In this document: in pieces, positions 16,720 to 25,300 of the stretch | Position numbering within the stretch: the stretch's first letter is position 1 | Layout of the letters: every line of letters starts with the position of its first letter | Assembly: GCF_020023735.2 (NCBI RefSeq) | Contig: NZ_CP076444.2 | Location: 318,501 to 382,500 of the forward strand | Reading direction: 5' to 3' | Length of the DNA: 64,000 nt | DNA from: Mycoavidus sp. HKI | GTDB lineage: Bacteria > Pseudomonadota > Gammaproteobacteria > Burkholderiales > Burkholderiaceae | Position numbers and translations under genes: made by a program | The notes under the pieces: model-generated | Seen by the model: the letters and a program-made list of their open reading frames with translations, nothing else | The model's database searches: none | What the model was told of the DNA's origin: nothing

Positions 16720-18855
16720 GTGAAATTGAATTCAAATACTCCGCTCAATACAAAACGCTCTTTATCGAAAAACACCATTGAATTACTCAGTTCGATGCGT
16801 TTTGCGATTGCCTTATTGGTGGTGCTCGCGATCGCGAGCATTATTGGCACAGTGCTTAAGCAACAAGAGCCCTATCCTAATTATGTTGCTCAGTTCGGCC
16901 CATTCTGGGCTGAAATTTTTCATTCACTGGGCCTATACAATGTCTATAGTTCTTGGTGGTTTAGCGCAATCCTCTTGTTTCTAGTTGTCTCGCTTTCGTT
17001 GTGCTTATGGCGTAATGGCCCACACATGATTGCTGAGATGCGCAGTTGGAAAGATCGGGTGCAAGAAAATAGCTTACGCGCATTCGGGCATCGGGCTGAT
17101 TTTGAGGGGGCTCATGCCCGTGCGGAGACCGCCGCACGCCTGCAAAGGTTGATTAAGGCGAGTGGCTATCGCTATAAAGTAAAACAAAACGACGGTGGCT
17201 TGCTGATCGCCGCCAAGCGCGGCGCCTTGAGCAAGTTGGGCTATATCTTTGCGCATCTGGCGATTGTGGTGATTTGTATCGGTGGGTTACTTGATAGTAA
17301 TTTACCGGTGCGTCTACAAATGTGGCTATTTGATAAATCCCCATTGCAAGGCAATGCAGTGATTGCTGAAATTGCGCCTAAGCACCGGCTAAGTACGTCG
17401 AATCCAAGCTTTCGTGGCTATGCGTGGGTACCTGAAGGTCAGCATGTATCCACTGCCATTCTGAATCAAGTGGATGGTACGCTGATCCAAGATTTGCCAT
17501 TCACCCTCCAACTTAATCAATTTATCGTTGAATATTATTCAACTGGGATGCCCAAACGCTTTGTCAGCGATATTGTCGTTTTGGATAAAACGAGTCAGCA
17601 GCCTATTGCAGCTCGTATTGAAGTGAACAAACCTTTTATTTACCGTGGTATTGCTATTTATCAATCGAGTTTTGAGGATGGTGGGTCAAGTGTGCAATTC
17701 ACGGCTTATCCGATGGTGGGTTCAAAGGTGCGGTCTTTTCCGTTAAAAGGGCACATTAATAGCTCACTGTCCTTAACGAGTGACGGAGCAACCCTCGAAT
17801 TGACCGATTTCCGCGCCATTAATGTTGAGAATATTGCCGATGCCGACGGTAAAGCCGATGTACGTGGCGTTGCCCGCCGCTCATTGAAAGAGGCCTTTGA
17901 TGAGCGGCTGGGGTCTGGCGCTAAAACGTCTAAACCGCAAACGCTACGCAATATAGGCCCTTCTGTACAATATAAGATACGGGATACCACAGGCCAAGCG
18001 CGGGAATTCAATCATTACATGCTGCCGCTTGAAATTGATGGCGAATGGGTGTTTTTAGCGGGAATGCGCGAAAACCCGCAACAGCCTTTTCGCTATCTGC
18101 GCATTCCAGCCGATACGGAGCATACGGTGAAGACCTGGATGCAATTGCGCGCAGCGTTGCAAAACCCGCTCTTGCGCATAGCTGCCGCCAAGCGTTTTGC
18201 GGCGCGTTTAGCTCAACCGGGGACACCATTGCAATTGCAGCTGGAGCGAAGTGCGGCGCGCGTATTGGGTCTTTTTGCTGGGGATCAGGCGCTGACTCAA
18301 GCCATCCAGAATGACGGTGCAGATACGGCAGGAGGCTTTGCTGCGTTGGCGAAGTTTATCGAATCCTCTGTGCCTAAAGCCGAGCAAGCGAAAGCGGTAG
18401 AGTTATTATTGCGTACGCTAGAAGGGGCGTTTTGGGACCTTTGGCAAATCGTGCGTGAGCGAGCGGGACTGATACCTAATGTAGAGAATGCGGCTAATGG
18501 CCGCTTTGTGCAATCAGCCATCAATGCTTTATCCGATAGTTTTTTCTACCGCGCTCCGGTTTTTTTGCAACTTGACTCATTTAATGAAGTAAAAGCTTCG
18601 GTTTTTCAAGTGACGCGTTCGCCGGGAAAAAAGATTGTTTACTTTGGTAGTCTGTTACTGGTGCTCGGTGTGTTCGCTATGTTTTATGTGCGCGAACGAC
18701 GTGTATGGTTTTGGCTAAAAGAGAGTGAACATGACGCTGGCACAACAGTATTAATGGCCATGTCTGCTGCTCGTAGAACCCTCGATTTTGAAAACGAATT
18801 TGTCCAGCTGCGTCATCAAGTTGGCAGAACCCTCAATATACCTGACACTCTTTGA
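16720..18855 (+). CDS. resB: Cytochrome c biogenesis protein ResB
   Basis: ResB (Ccs1) and CcsA form the system II cytochrome c synthase that exports heme and attaches it to CxxCH motifs. The product (about 712 residues from GTG 16720) has the family N-terminus ELLSSMRFAIALLVVLAIAS, an early Trp-rich turn (LYNVYSSWWFSAILLF), two further membrane segments around residue 190, a long periplasmic domain and a last membrane helix near IVYFGSLLLVLGVFAMFY. An alternative TTG start at 16666 would add 18 residues. GTG 16720 has GAGGC about 8 bp upstream. Next gene ccsA follows after 6 bp, so they form an operon. Confidence 0.93.
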   Translation: MKLNSNTPLNTKRSLSKNTIELLSSMRFAIALLVVLAIASIIGTVLKQQEPYPNYVAQFGPFWAEIFHSLGLYNVYSSWWFSAILLFLVVSLSLCLWRNGPHMIAEMRSWKDRVQENSLRAFGHRADFEGAHARAETAARLQRLIKASGYRYKVKQNDGGLLIAAKRGALSKLGYIFAHLAIVVICIGGLLDSNLPVRLQMWLFDKSPLQGNAVIAEIAPKHRLSTSNPSFRGYAWVPEGQHVSTAILNQVDGTLIQDLPFTLQLNQFIVEYYSTGMPKRFVSDIVVLDKTSQQPIAARIEVNKPFIYRGIAIYQSSFEDGGSSVQFTAYPMVGSKVRSFPLKGHINSSLSLTSDGATLELTDFRAINVENIADADGKADVRGVARRSLKEAFDERLGSGAKTSKPQTLRNIGPSVQYKIRDTTGQAREFNHYMLPLEIDGEWVFLAGMRENPQQPFRYLRIPADTEHTVKTWMQLRAALQNPLLRIAAAKRFAARLAQPGTPLQLQLERSAARVLGLFAGDQALTQAIQNDGADTAGGFAALAKFIESSVPKAEQAKAVELLLRTLEGAFWDLWQIVRERAGLIPNVENAANGRFVQSAINALSDSFFYRAPVFLQLDSFNEVKASVFQVTRSPGKKIVYFGSLLLVLGVFAMFYVRERRVWFWLKESEHDAGTTVLMAMSAARRTLDFENEFVQLRHQVGRTLNIPDTL

Positions 18856-18861
18856 AGTTAA

Positions 18862-20058
18862 ATGATGGAAAATTTACATGCCACTAAGTCGTCTATCAAA
18901 ACCGGCCTGTCTACGCCGTCAAGCCCAGAAGCTTTTCCTATGCAAACGCGATTAAACCGACTTACGCCGTTTGATTGGCTCTATTTAGGGGCGCTGATTG
19001 CCGGTGCTATTTTTACACTCATGCAGTATGGTCATAGTATGGACTACTACGAGCAGGCTATTTTGCTAGCAGCGGTACCGGTTTTTGGGGTGCTGGGTTG
19101 GTATTGGAAGCCCGTGCGCGTGTTGCTGGCACTCATCGCAGTTCTATCCTATTTAGCTATTGCTTTTTATCACGGTGAGCTGGCGCGAGCGGAGCAAGTT
19201 TTTTTCTTAAAGTATCTCTTATCGAGCCAATCCGCAATTTTGTGGATGAGCACCCTTTTTTTACTGGCAACGGTGTTTTATTGGGGCGGCTTACTGGCGC
19301 GCTCAACAGTGGGCGCTAAGCTGGGCTCGTGGCTGTGCTGGGCAGCTGTGTTATTAGGCTTTACGGGGATGATGGTGCGTTGGTATGAGTCTTATTTGAT
19401 TGGTGCAGATATTGGCCATATCCCAATTTCAAATCTCTACGAAGTTTTTGTATTGTTCTGCCTGTTGACGGCACTTTTTTACTTGTACTATGAGATGCAT
19501 TATCAAACGCGCGCATTAGGCGCCTTTGTGCTGCTTGTGATCAGTGCGGCCGTGGGTTTTTTAATATGGTACGCTGCTGCGCGCGAGGCTCAACAAATTC
19601 AGCCTCTGGTACCCGCCTTGCAAAGTTGGTGGATGAAAATTCATGTGCCAGCGAACTTCATTGGTTATGCCAGTTTTGCGCTAGCCGCGATGGTTGCCGT
19701 CGCTGCCTTGCTCAAACGCTACGGCGTATGGGTTGATCGTTTGCCAGCTTTGGTTGTGCTAGATGACCTGATGTATAAATCAATTGCCGTGGGTTTTGCC
19801 TTTTTTACCATCGCCACCATTCTTGGTGCGCTATGGGCAGCTGACGCATGGGGTGGATACTGGAGTTGGGACCCTAAAGAAACCTGGGCGTTAATTGTCT
19901 GGCTAAACTATGCAGCATGGCTACATATGCGGCTGATTAAGGGCTTGCGCGGCGCCTTGGCGGCTTGGTGGGCGCTGATTGGCTTACTGGTGACGATGTT
20001 TGCTTTCTTGGGGGTGAATATGTTTTTGTCTGGTCTCCATAGTTACGGGCAGTTGTAA
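18862..20058 (+). CDS. ccsA: Cytochrome c biogenesis protein CcsA/CcsB (heme handling)
   Basis: Integral membrane partner of ResB in system II cytochrome c maturation. The 398-residue product has about eight hydrophobic segments and the tryptophan-rich heme-binding motif WGGYWSWDPKETW near residue 331, plus flanking conserved histidines. There is a hydrophilic N-terminal stretch of 30 residues; an in-frame ATG at MQTRLNRLTPFDWL could be the true start. Adjacent to resB and translationally close. The client cytochromes c4 and c1 are encoded in this window. Confidence 0.93.
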   Translation: MMENLHATKSSIKTGLSTPSSPEAFPMQTRLNRLTPFDWLYLGALIAGAIFTLMQYGHSMDYYEQAILLAAVPVFGVLGWYWKPVRVLLALIAVLSYLAIAFYHGELARAEQVFFLKYLLSSQSAILWMSTLFLLATVFYWGGLLARSTVGAKLGSWLCWAAVLLGFTGMMVRWYESYLIGADIGHIPISNLYEVFVLFCLLTALFYLYYEMHYQTRALGAFVLLVISAAVGFLIWYAAAREAQQIQPLVPALQSWWMKIHVPANFIGYASFALAAMVAVAALLKRYGVWVDRLPALVVLDDLMYKSIAVGFAFFTIATILGALWAADAWGGYWSWDPKETWALIVWLNYAAWLHMRLIKGLRGALAAWWALIGLLVTMFAFLGVNMFLSGLHSYGQL

Positions 20059-20374
20059 TTATCTGTATCTTAACGTGGTGTCGATTCGGTGGTAAATTAA
20101 TTCCTCGCTCATTTCTATTCTCCTCTGCTTCAGAATAGCCTGGGGCTGACGTTTCCAACCACTTTCCGGTGGGCAGATACGATAATATGTTGATCTTCCT
20201 TGTCAATCGAGTTGTGACGCCGCTCAAGGAGGCGGCCTAGAAGCTTCAGCCCTCAGAATGAAACACTCTCCTGATTGGAGTTGAGTGCAATGCCGTTGTT
20301 TGCAAGCGATTGCGTGAGCCGCAATTCCGTGGAATCGGCTCAAAATATGAGTCGAATATGATAGATTTCGGCTT
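20059..20374. other. Intergenic stretch without recognisable gene
   Basis: These 316 bases after ccsA hold no ORF with family resemblance. A short minus-strand reading frame behind a GAGGAG (MSEELIYHRIDTTLRYR, then stop, about 20060-20120) and a small hairpin GCCGC/GCGGC (20219-20236) look like pieces of an old insertion, but I cannot name it. From about 20240 rightward the sequence becomes GC-richer. Confidence 0.5.
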
Positions 20375-21724
20375 ATGAACACGAAATCCACCTGGATCTG
20401 GCGTCGGGCTGAATAGCCTGATCTCGCCTACGACGCGCAGATGACCGCACCTGACTTGGCGGAGGCCTACCGGATGCACGGTGTGGTCGAAGGCAAGGCT
20501 ACGGCTATCGGCCTTGGCAGTACCAGTCAAGTCGCACTGGATGCGCTATCGGGTGAGGTGCTGGCCACCGCCGCCATAGAAGGAGAGCGTTTGTCGCTCG
20601 ATGTGGTCCGGTCATCCGTGATGCGGCGACTCGGGCTCTTAACGTCGGGATCCTCCAACCGCCATGTTGATGGCCTTATTGAGGTTATTAGCGATGCCAC
20701 GACAGAGTTTGACATGCCTCTCGATGAGGAGCGCTTGTGCCGGTGGCAATCTGCGCTGTTTCCTGGTGGCACGTCCGGCATTCACCGCATCGTTGTCGGC
20801 CGATATCGAAATCATGACGACCCGATGCAGATCGTGAGCGGTCCGTTCGGCCGTGAAGTGGTGCATTTACGAGGCGCCGCCATCCAAGGACGTGCCGGCG
20901 CACATGCGGCGTTTCCTCACGTGGTTTTCTGAAACATCGCCTGCGCAGGCCCGGGCGGTGCCGGCGGGCGGCAAGAAGATCGATGGCTTAGCCCGTGCCG
21001 CCATCGCGCACCTGTGGTTCGAGAGCATCCACCCGTTTGAGGACGGTAACGGCCGCATTGGGAGGGCCATCGCTGACATAGCCATGGCGCAGCATTTGCG
21101 ACAACCGGTGCGCCTCTATAGCCTCTCGCGCCAGCTACTAACCTCGCGCTCGGCGTACTATGATGCCCTTAACCAAGCTCAGCGTGGCGACACCGATGTC
21201 ACGGCGTGGATACAGTGGTTTGCGCGCCAATGTACGGCCGCCTACCATGCCGCGAGCCACGCTCTTGACCAGGCAATCGAGAAGGACGTTTTTGGGAGAA
21301 GCACGAGGGTGGTGGACTTCATGAGCGGCAGCGCAAGCTGCTACAGCGCCTGCTCGATGACGAGGACGGTGGCTTCTTGGGCGGCTTGAACGTCGACAAG
21401 TATATGAAGATGACCGGCGTCTCAAAGGCCACGGCGACACGCGACCTTTCGGAGATGGTCGTGGGTGGGCAACTGTGGAGCCACGGCGTCGGCAAAGCGG
21501 TGCGCTACTACATCAATGTGCCTGGGTGGTCGCATGGCCTTGACTTTGGGGCCCAGTGCTGGTGGTTCTGGTCCTGCTGCGGTCGCTGTCGACGAGGAGC
21601 GCGAGTCGAAGGAGTCCGAGATGAATGTGCGCCCAGCCCAAGGGAGAGATGTAGGCTAGAAGCTCGGGCGGCGCGTCAAGGCCTTTGTTTCGTCGTTCTG
21701 CGACAGCATGTTAAGCGCTGGTAA
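20375..21724 (+). pseudogene. Fic-family gene (DUF4172-type), inactivated
   Basis: Joining three frames gives a full Fic protein: TWIWRRAE, a stop (TAG 20414-20416), then LATAAIEGERLSLDVVRSSV with an intact inhibitory motif T-A-A-I-E-G, FPGGTSGIHRIVVG, PMQIVSGPFGREVVH, then in frame 2 HLWFESIHPFEDGNGRIGRA (catalytic loop), then in frame 3 a winged-helix tail GVSKATATRDLSEMV. Frameshifts: one extra T at 20866-20868 and one missing T in the T5 run at 21289-21293. The true 3' end is uncertain, as the last frame stays open to 21724. The region is clearly richer in GC than its neighbours, suggesting acquisition and later decay. Confidence 0.88.
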
Positions 21725-21780
21725 AAGGCTTTTAAATCTTGGTTCTAGCGAGTACAAGCTAGAGTTAACATGTAAAACGT

Positions 21781-22045
21781 TCACCGGATGAGTGCTCGAC
21801 TGCCTTGAATGAAACGTTTGCCTTTGTGTTTACCGCTATCGTGGTTGAAAGGCGCAACCTTACCAGAGCAGCCAGCGACTGATGGTTTGAGCAACCTAAC
21901 CCTGGCAAAAAGGTAATGAGATGCCAGGCCGTTAAATCTCCTACGCCTGGAACGCAAGCCAACAAGGCATACTTCGAGCGCATGTCAGGCGTACTCTTGT
22001 ACTGTTCAATGGCTTACTCTATGTCAACATTCAGTAATGTACGGC
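21781..22045 (-). pseudogene. IS110-family transposase fragment
   Basis: The minus strand encodes YALLACVPGVGDLTAWHLIT, then LPGLGCSNHQSLAAL, and after a frameshift VAPFNHDSGKHKGKRFIQGS, stop at 21781. The GVG helix-hairpin and the FN-DSG-GKR stretch are typical of the C-terminal transposase domain of IS110/IS1111 elements. An in-frame TAA (DIE-stop-AIEQ) lies upstream as well. The N-terminal catalytic domain is missing. A dead remnant. Confidence 0.8.
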
Positions 22046-22325
22046 TGCTACCCGACAAACAAAGAGGGGATGGTATTTCATATTATAAAATTTACTAAGT
22101 TTGCACGAACGGAGGAGAGGCTTTGTGTGCAGATTTCGCCACAGTTCGCTAATGAGGCGTTTACTTTGAGAAAGCTCTGCTAGAATCAATTAAAAATAAA
22201 TATCAGTGCCACAGTACCCGTTTAAAGCCAGTACTTTTCAGAAATAGAGCTTTTGCAATGCAGCAGTGCAGGTTTGGCAAGTTTCAGCATCTGATTAATA
22301 TCAAAGAGCGCTAAAGGAGGATTAT
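22046..22325. other. Intergenic region upstream of the giant gene
   Basis: No gene is visible. The stretch turns AT-rich toward 22200. It holds the candidate promoter at 22159-22186 and ends with the strong ribosome binding site of the next gene. Confidence 0.6.
22159..22186 (+). promoter_or_regulatory. Candidate promoter of the giant GTPase gene
   Basis: TAGAAT at 22181-22186, preceded by TGC (extended -10), with GTTTAC at 22159-22164 as a possible -35 (16-bp spacer). It lies 140 bp upstream of the ATG. The sequence AAAGGAGG at 22313-22320, 5-6 bp before the ATG, is an unusually good ribosome binding site for this window. Confidence 0.45.
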
Positions 22326-25300
22326 ATGAACCCGGTATCCAACAACGTCAACGCTTCGGTCTCAAGCCCAAGTCAACTTCACACTATATCGTCTCAGATC
22401 GATGCAACTATAAATAACTTGTCTATCCATCCAGACAATGGGCCGGTTCAAGACAATCGTTTACAAAACGACTTGAGAGGCAGGAATATTCATTTATTAA
22501 ATAATTATCAATCTGAAACTGAAACGTTAAATAAAACCTTTGAGCTTTTAGCAGAGAGTGAAAGAAAGCTTAGTCTCGATGATCGATATAAAGAGATCGT
22601 TCTGGTTCTGGGCAACACGGGAGCAGGTAAGAGCACCTTCACCCAGTATATTACGGGGAATGATAGTAATCTCTGCTCAAAAAAATTAAAGGGAGGTAAA
22701 TTTTCTATTGAGGATAAGAGCGATACAGCGAAGAATTCCACAATTCATTCTCAAACAATTTTTCCAGAATTAATAGTAGATAATAGTACTACAGATATTA
22801 GGAGTGCTACAGCCTACTATGACTGCCCCGGATTTGAAGACACCCGGGGAGTTTCGCAGGAAATTGCATCTGCCTATTGCATAAAAAGGCTGATTGATCA
22901 CAGTGAACGTATCAAGCTAATGCTTGTGGTGAACCATTCCTCCTTGGAAGAGGGGAATTATCGGAATGATTTTATAACGCTCGCGCAGCATATAGGCAAT
23001 TTGGTCAAAGATTTAGGTAGATTTAAAGGCAGTATTACCCTGATTGCTACTAAAGTAGATAATATTATTGTAGAACGAGAAAAAGGCTACGGCTTAATTC
23101 CGGATCAAGAGGTGATAGAGGGTATAACTGAGTTTCTTTGTAATGTTGTTAAAGAAGAGGCGAAATCAGAGCTTAAAAAATCTAATCTTACCGATGACGA
23201 CAGGAGGCGGTATACAGCAGCCATTCAGCTCATTGATGCTCTCGTAGTGAACGCTGCTAGTCCTAAGATAGGACTTTTTCGACGACCGGATAAGGCAGGA
23301 TCACTAAGTGAGATTGCACTTTTTCGGAAAGCTAAACCTCAGCTTCAGCAATTCATAGAGAGTACTCAATTTTTACCCAGTGCTTCAGAGTATTTTGGGT
23401 ATACGATTTCAGACAAATACAAACACCATGTCCAGATCCTCGCTCAAACAATCAATGATACGATCGCCTCAGACGCAGCTAAACTAGGAGAAATGCTGCA
23501 ACGCTATTTCCAGGATCAAGTGAAGCAGTCGAAGGATTGTCGCCAATTAATAGCGCAATTAAGCGAATCTTACAACTCCCTTAAAGCACTTAAAGAAAGC
23601 CTTACGGAAATCAACTCGCCTAAAGAGTTTGTCAACACTTTTCGTAACCAGATGGCCAACTGTAAGCTGCCTATCGATGGCATCCAAGAAGAAAAACGAA
23701 TAAACACTCTGCTAAAGCAAGCAGATTATTTAGAATTTCTACAAACAGTCAGTAACACGGAACTTACTACGACCCCAGATCGGTGGTCTAATCAATTATT
23801 AGGGAAAGTAAACTCCGATTTAGAGCATTTCATGCAGTGGTATGAATTTTTGTTTGCACTGCAAAATAAACTAAGTGCATGGGCGGTGCAGCATAATCCA
23901 AGTCGATACAATGTCGCGGATATTCAGGATTGGGGGCAGGTCGATAAAGGGCAAGGTATTCATATTGATTCCGATAACATTCGGCCTTTCTTAGCAAAAG
24001 TCCAATCCGACTTTTCCATCAATGTTAAGGAGACCATCCACCGTATCTTAGAGAGTAGCGAGAGATTAGAGGAACTCAATCGTTTATTAAAATTAGAGCT
24101 TAGCTTAATTGAGGTAAAAGAAGAGGGTGAAAAACTTACCGTGAAAGGCAGGTATGTAAAACTGAGTGAGGTTGAACGTGCCCTTAGCGCTGCTAATACG
24201 AAACCCACATGGCTTGAAATTTTCGGATTAGATACGGTGTTTATAGATACGAATCTCACGAATGAGCGATTAAAGGGGACGAATGTGATTATAGCAGCCC
24301 CTGCCTGGGAAGTGATTGGTGGACACTGCATTTGTTTAGATGGCGCAGCTGCCTCCCAAATAGTTCCAGATAAGGTAGAAACTGGCCTCTATGATGGTGC
24401 CGCCGGTCAACCTGGGAAGCCTGGTGGGACGGGAGGCAGTTTATTGGGGGTTGGTAACTATTTTAGAAATGCTGAGGATCTGACGATTACCGCGCATGGT
24501 GGTAAAGGTGGACCGGGACAAGACGGTGGCGATGGTGGTAATGGTCAAAAAGGGAAAGATGCTGTGTTTCCTGAGACTACGGGTCGTGCCACGCCAGAAG
24601 GGGCTATGCAGATAGACCGTACGGTAACGGACGGTCCGTATCACGCATCGACAGTATATACTTATTATTATTGTATTCATAATGGTAAAGCAGGTGGGCC
24701 AGGTAGGCCAGGTGGGGCGGGTGGACAGAGAGGCCAAGGTGGTAAGCCAGGTACACTTAAGCTTATTAACTTGATGGATAATTCAACCATGCAAGAAAAA
24801 ATTCATCAAGAGTCGGCTGCTGGAGAAGCTGGAAAGGGGGGAAGGGGGAAAGGAGGGGAAGGCGGTCATTATATAGATCACGCGACTGCAAAACTCGAAA
24901 TTGAGCATTACGGACGCGGCACAGGAGCAGTCCCTGACAAAATAGAGTGGACACTCGATCCGAAAAAAGCTCCTAAACACATACGCAATGGTCGGAATGG
25001 CGTAGATAATAGTAATGGTGCAGGTCGTGATGGTAAGCCAGCAGAGCCCCTTCCTATGGAAGATTTTTATCCACACCTCAATGCTTATAAACATTATTTA
25101 CGTGCAAACCTCGTAGATCCTTTGTATAAAACTCCCTTGACTACGTTTCTAGATCAAATAGAAAAAGCTCACCGGCTGAACGAACTTTCTACCCCGCTAG
25201 GATTAGTCAATGAGTTCCAGGGATTAGAAGAGCAATTCTATACCATGAGTCAGCAAGTAGATCTGCGGCCGAGGTATCAATCTTTTCTAGACCGTGTACG

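Noticed and set aside
20059..20374. Possible IS66 or IS3 remnant after ccsA.
   Set aside because: Only a 17-codon fragment and a short hairpin are visible. Not enough to name a family.
24390..24880. Glycine-rich part of the giant protein as a possible separate collagen-like gene or assembly artefact.
   Set aside because: The frame is continuous with the GTPase domain before and the coiled coils after, without stops over 5.2 kb.
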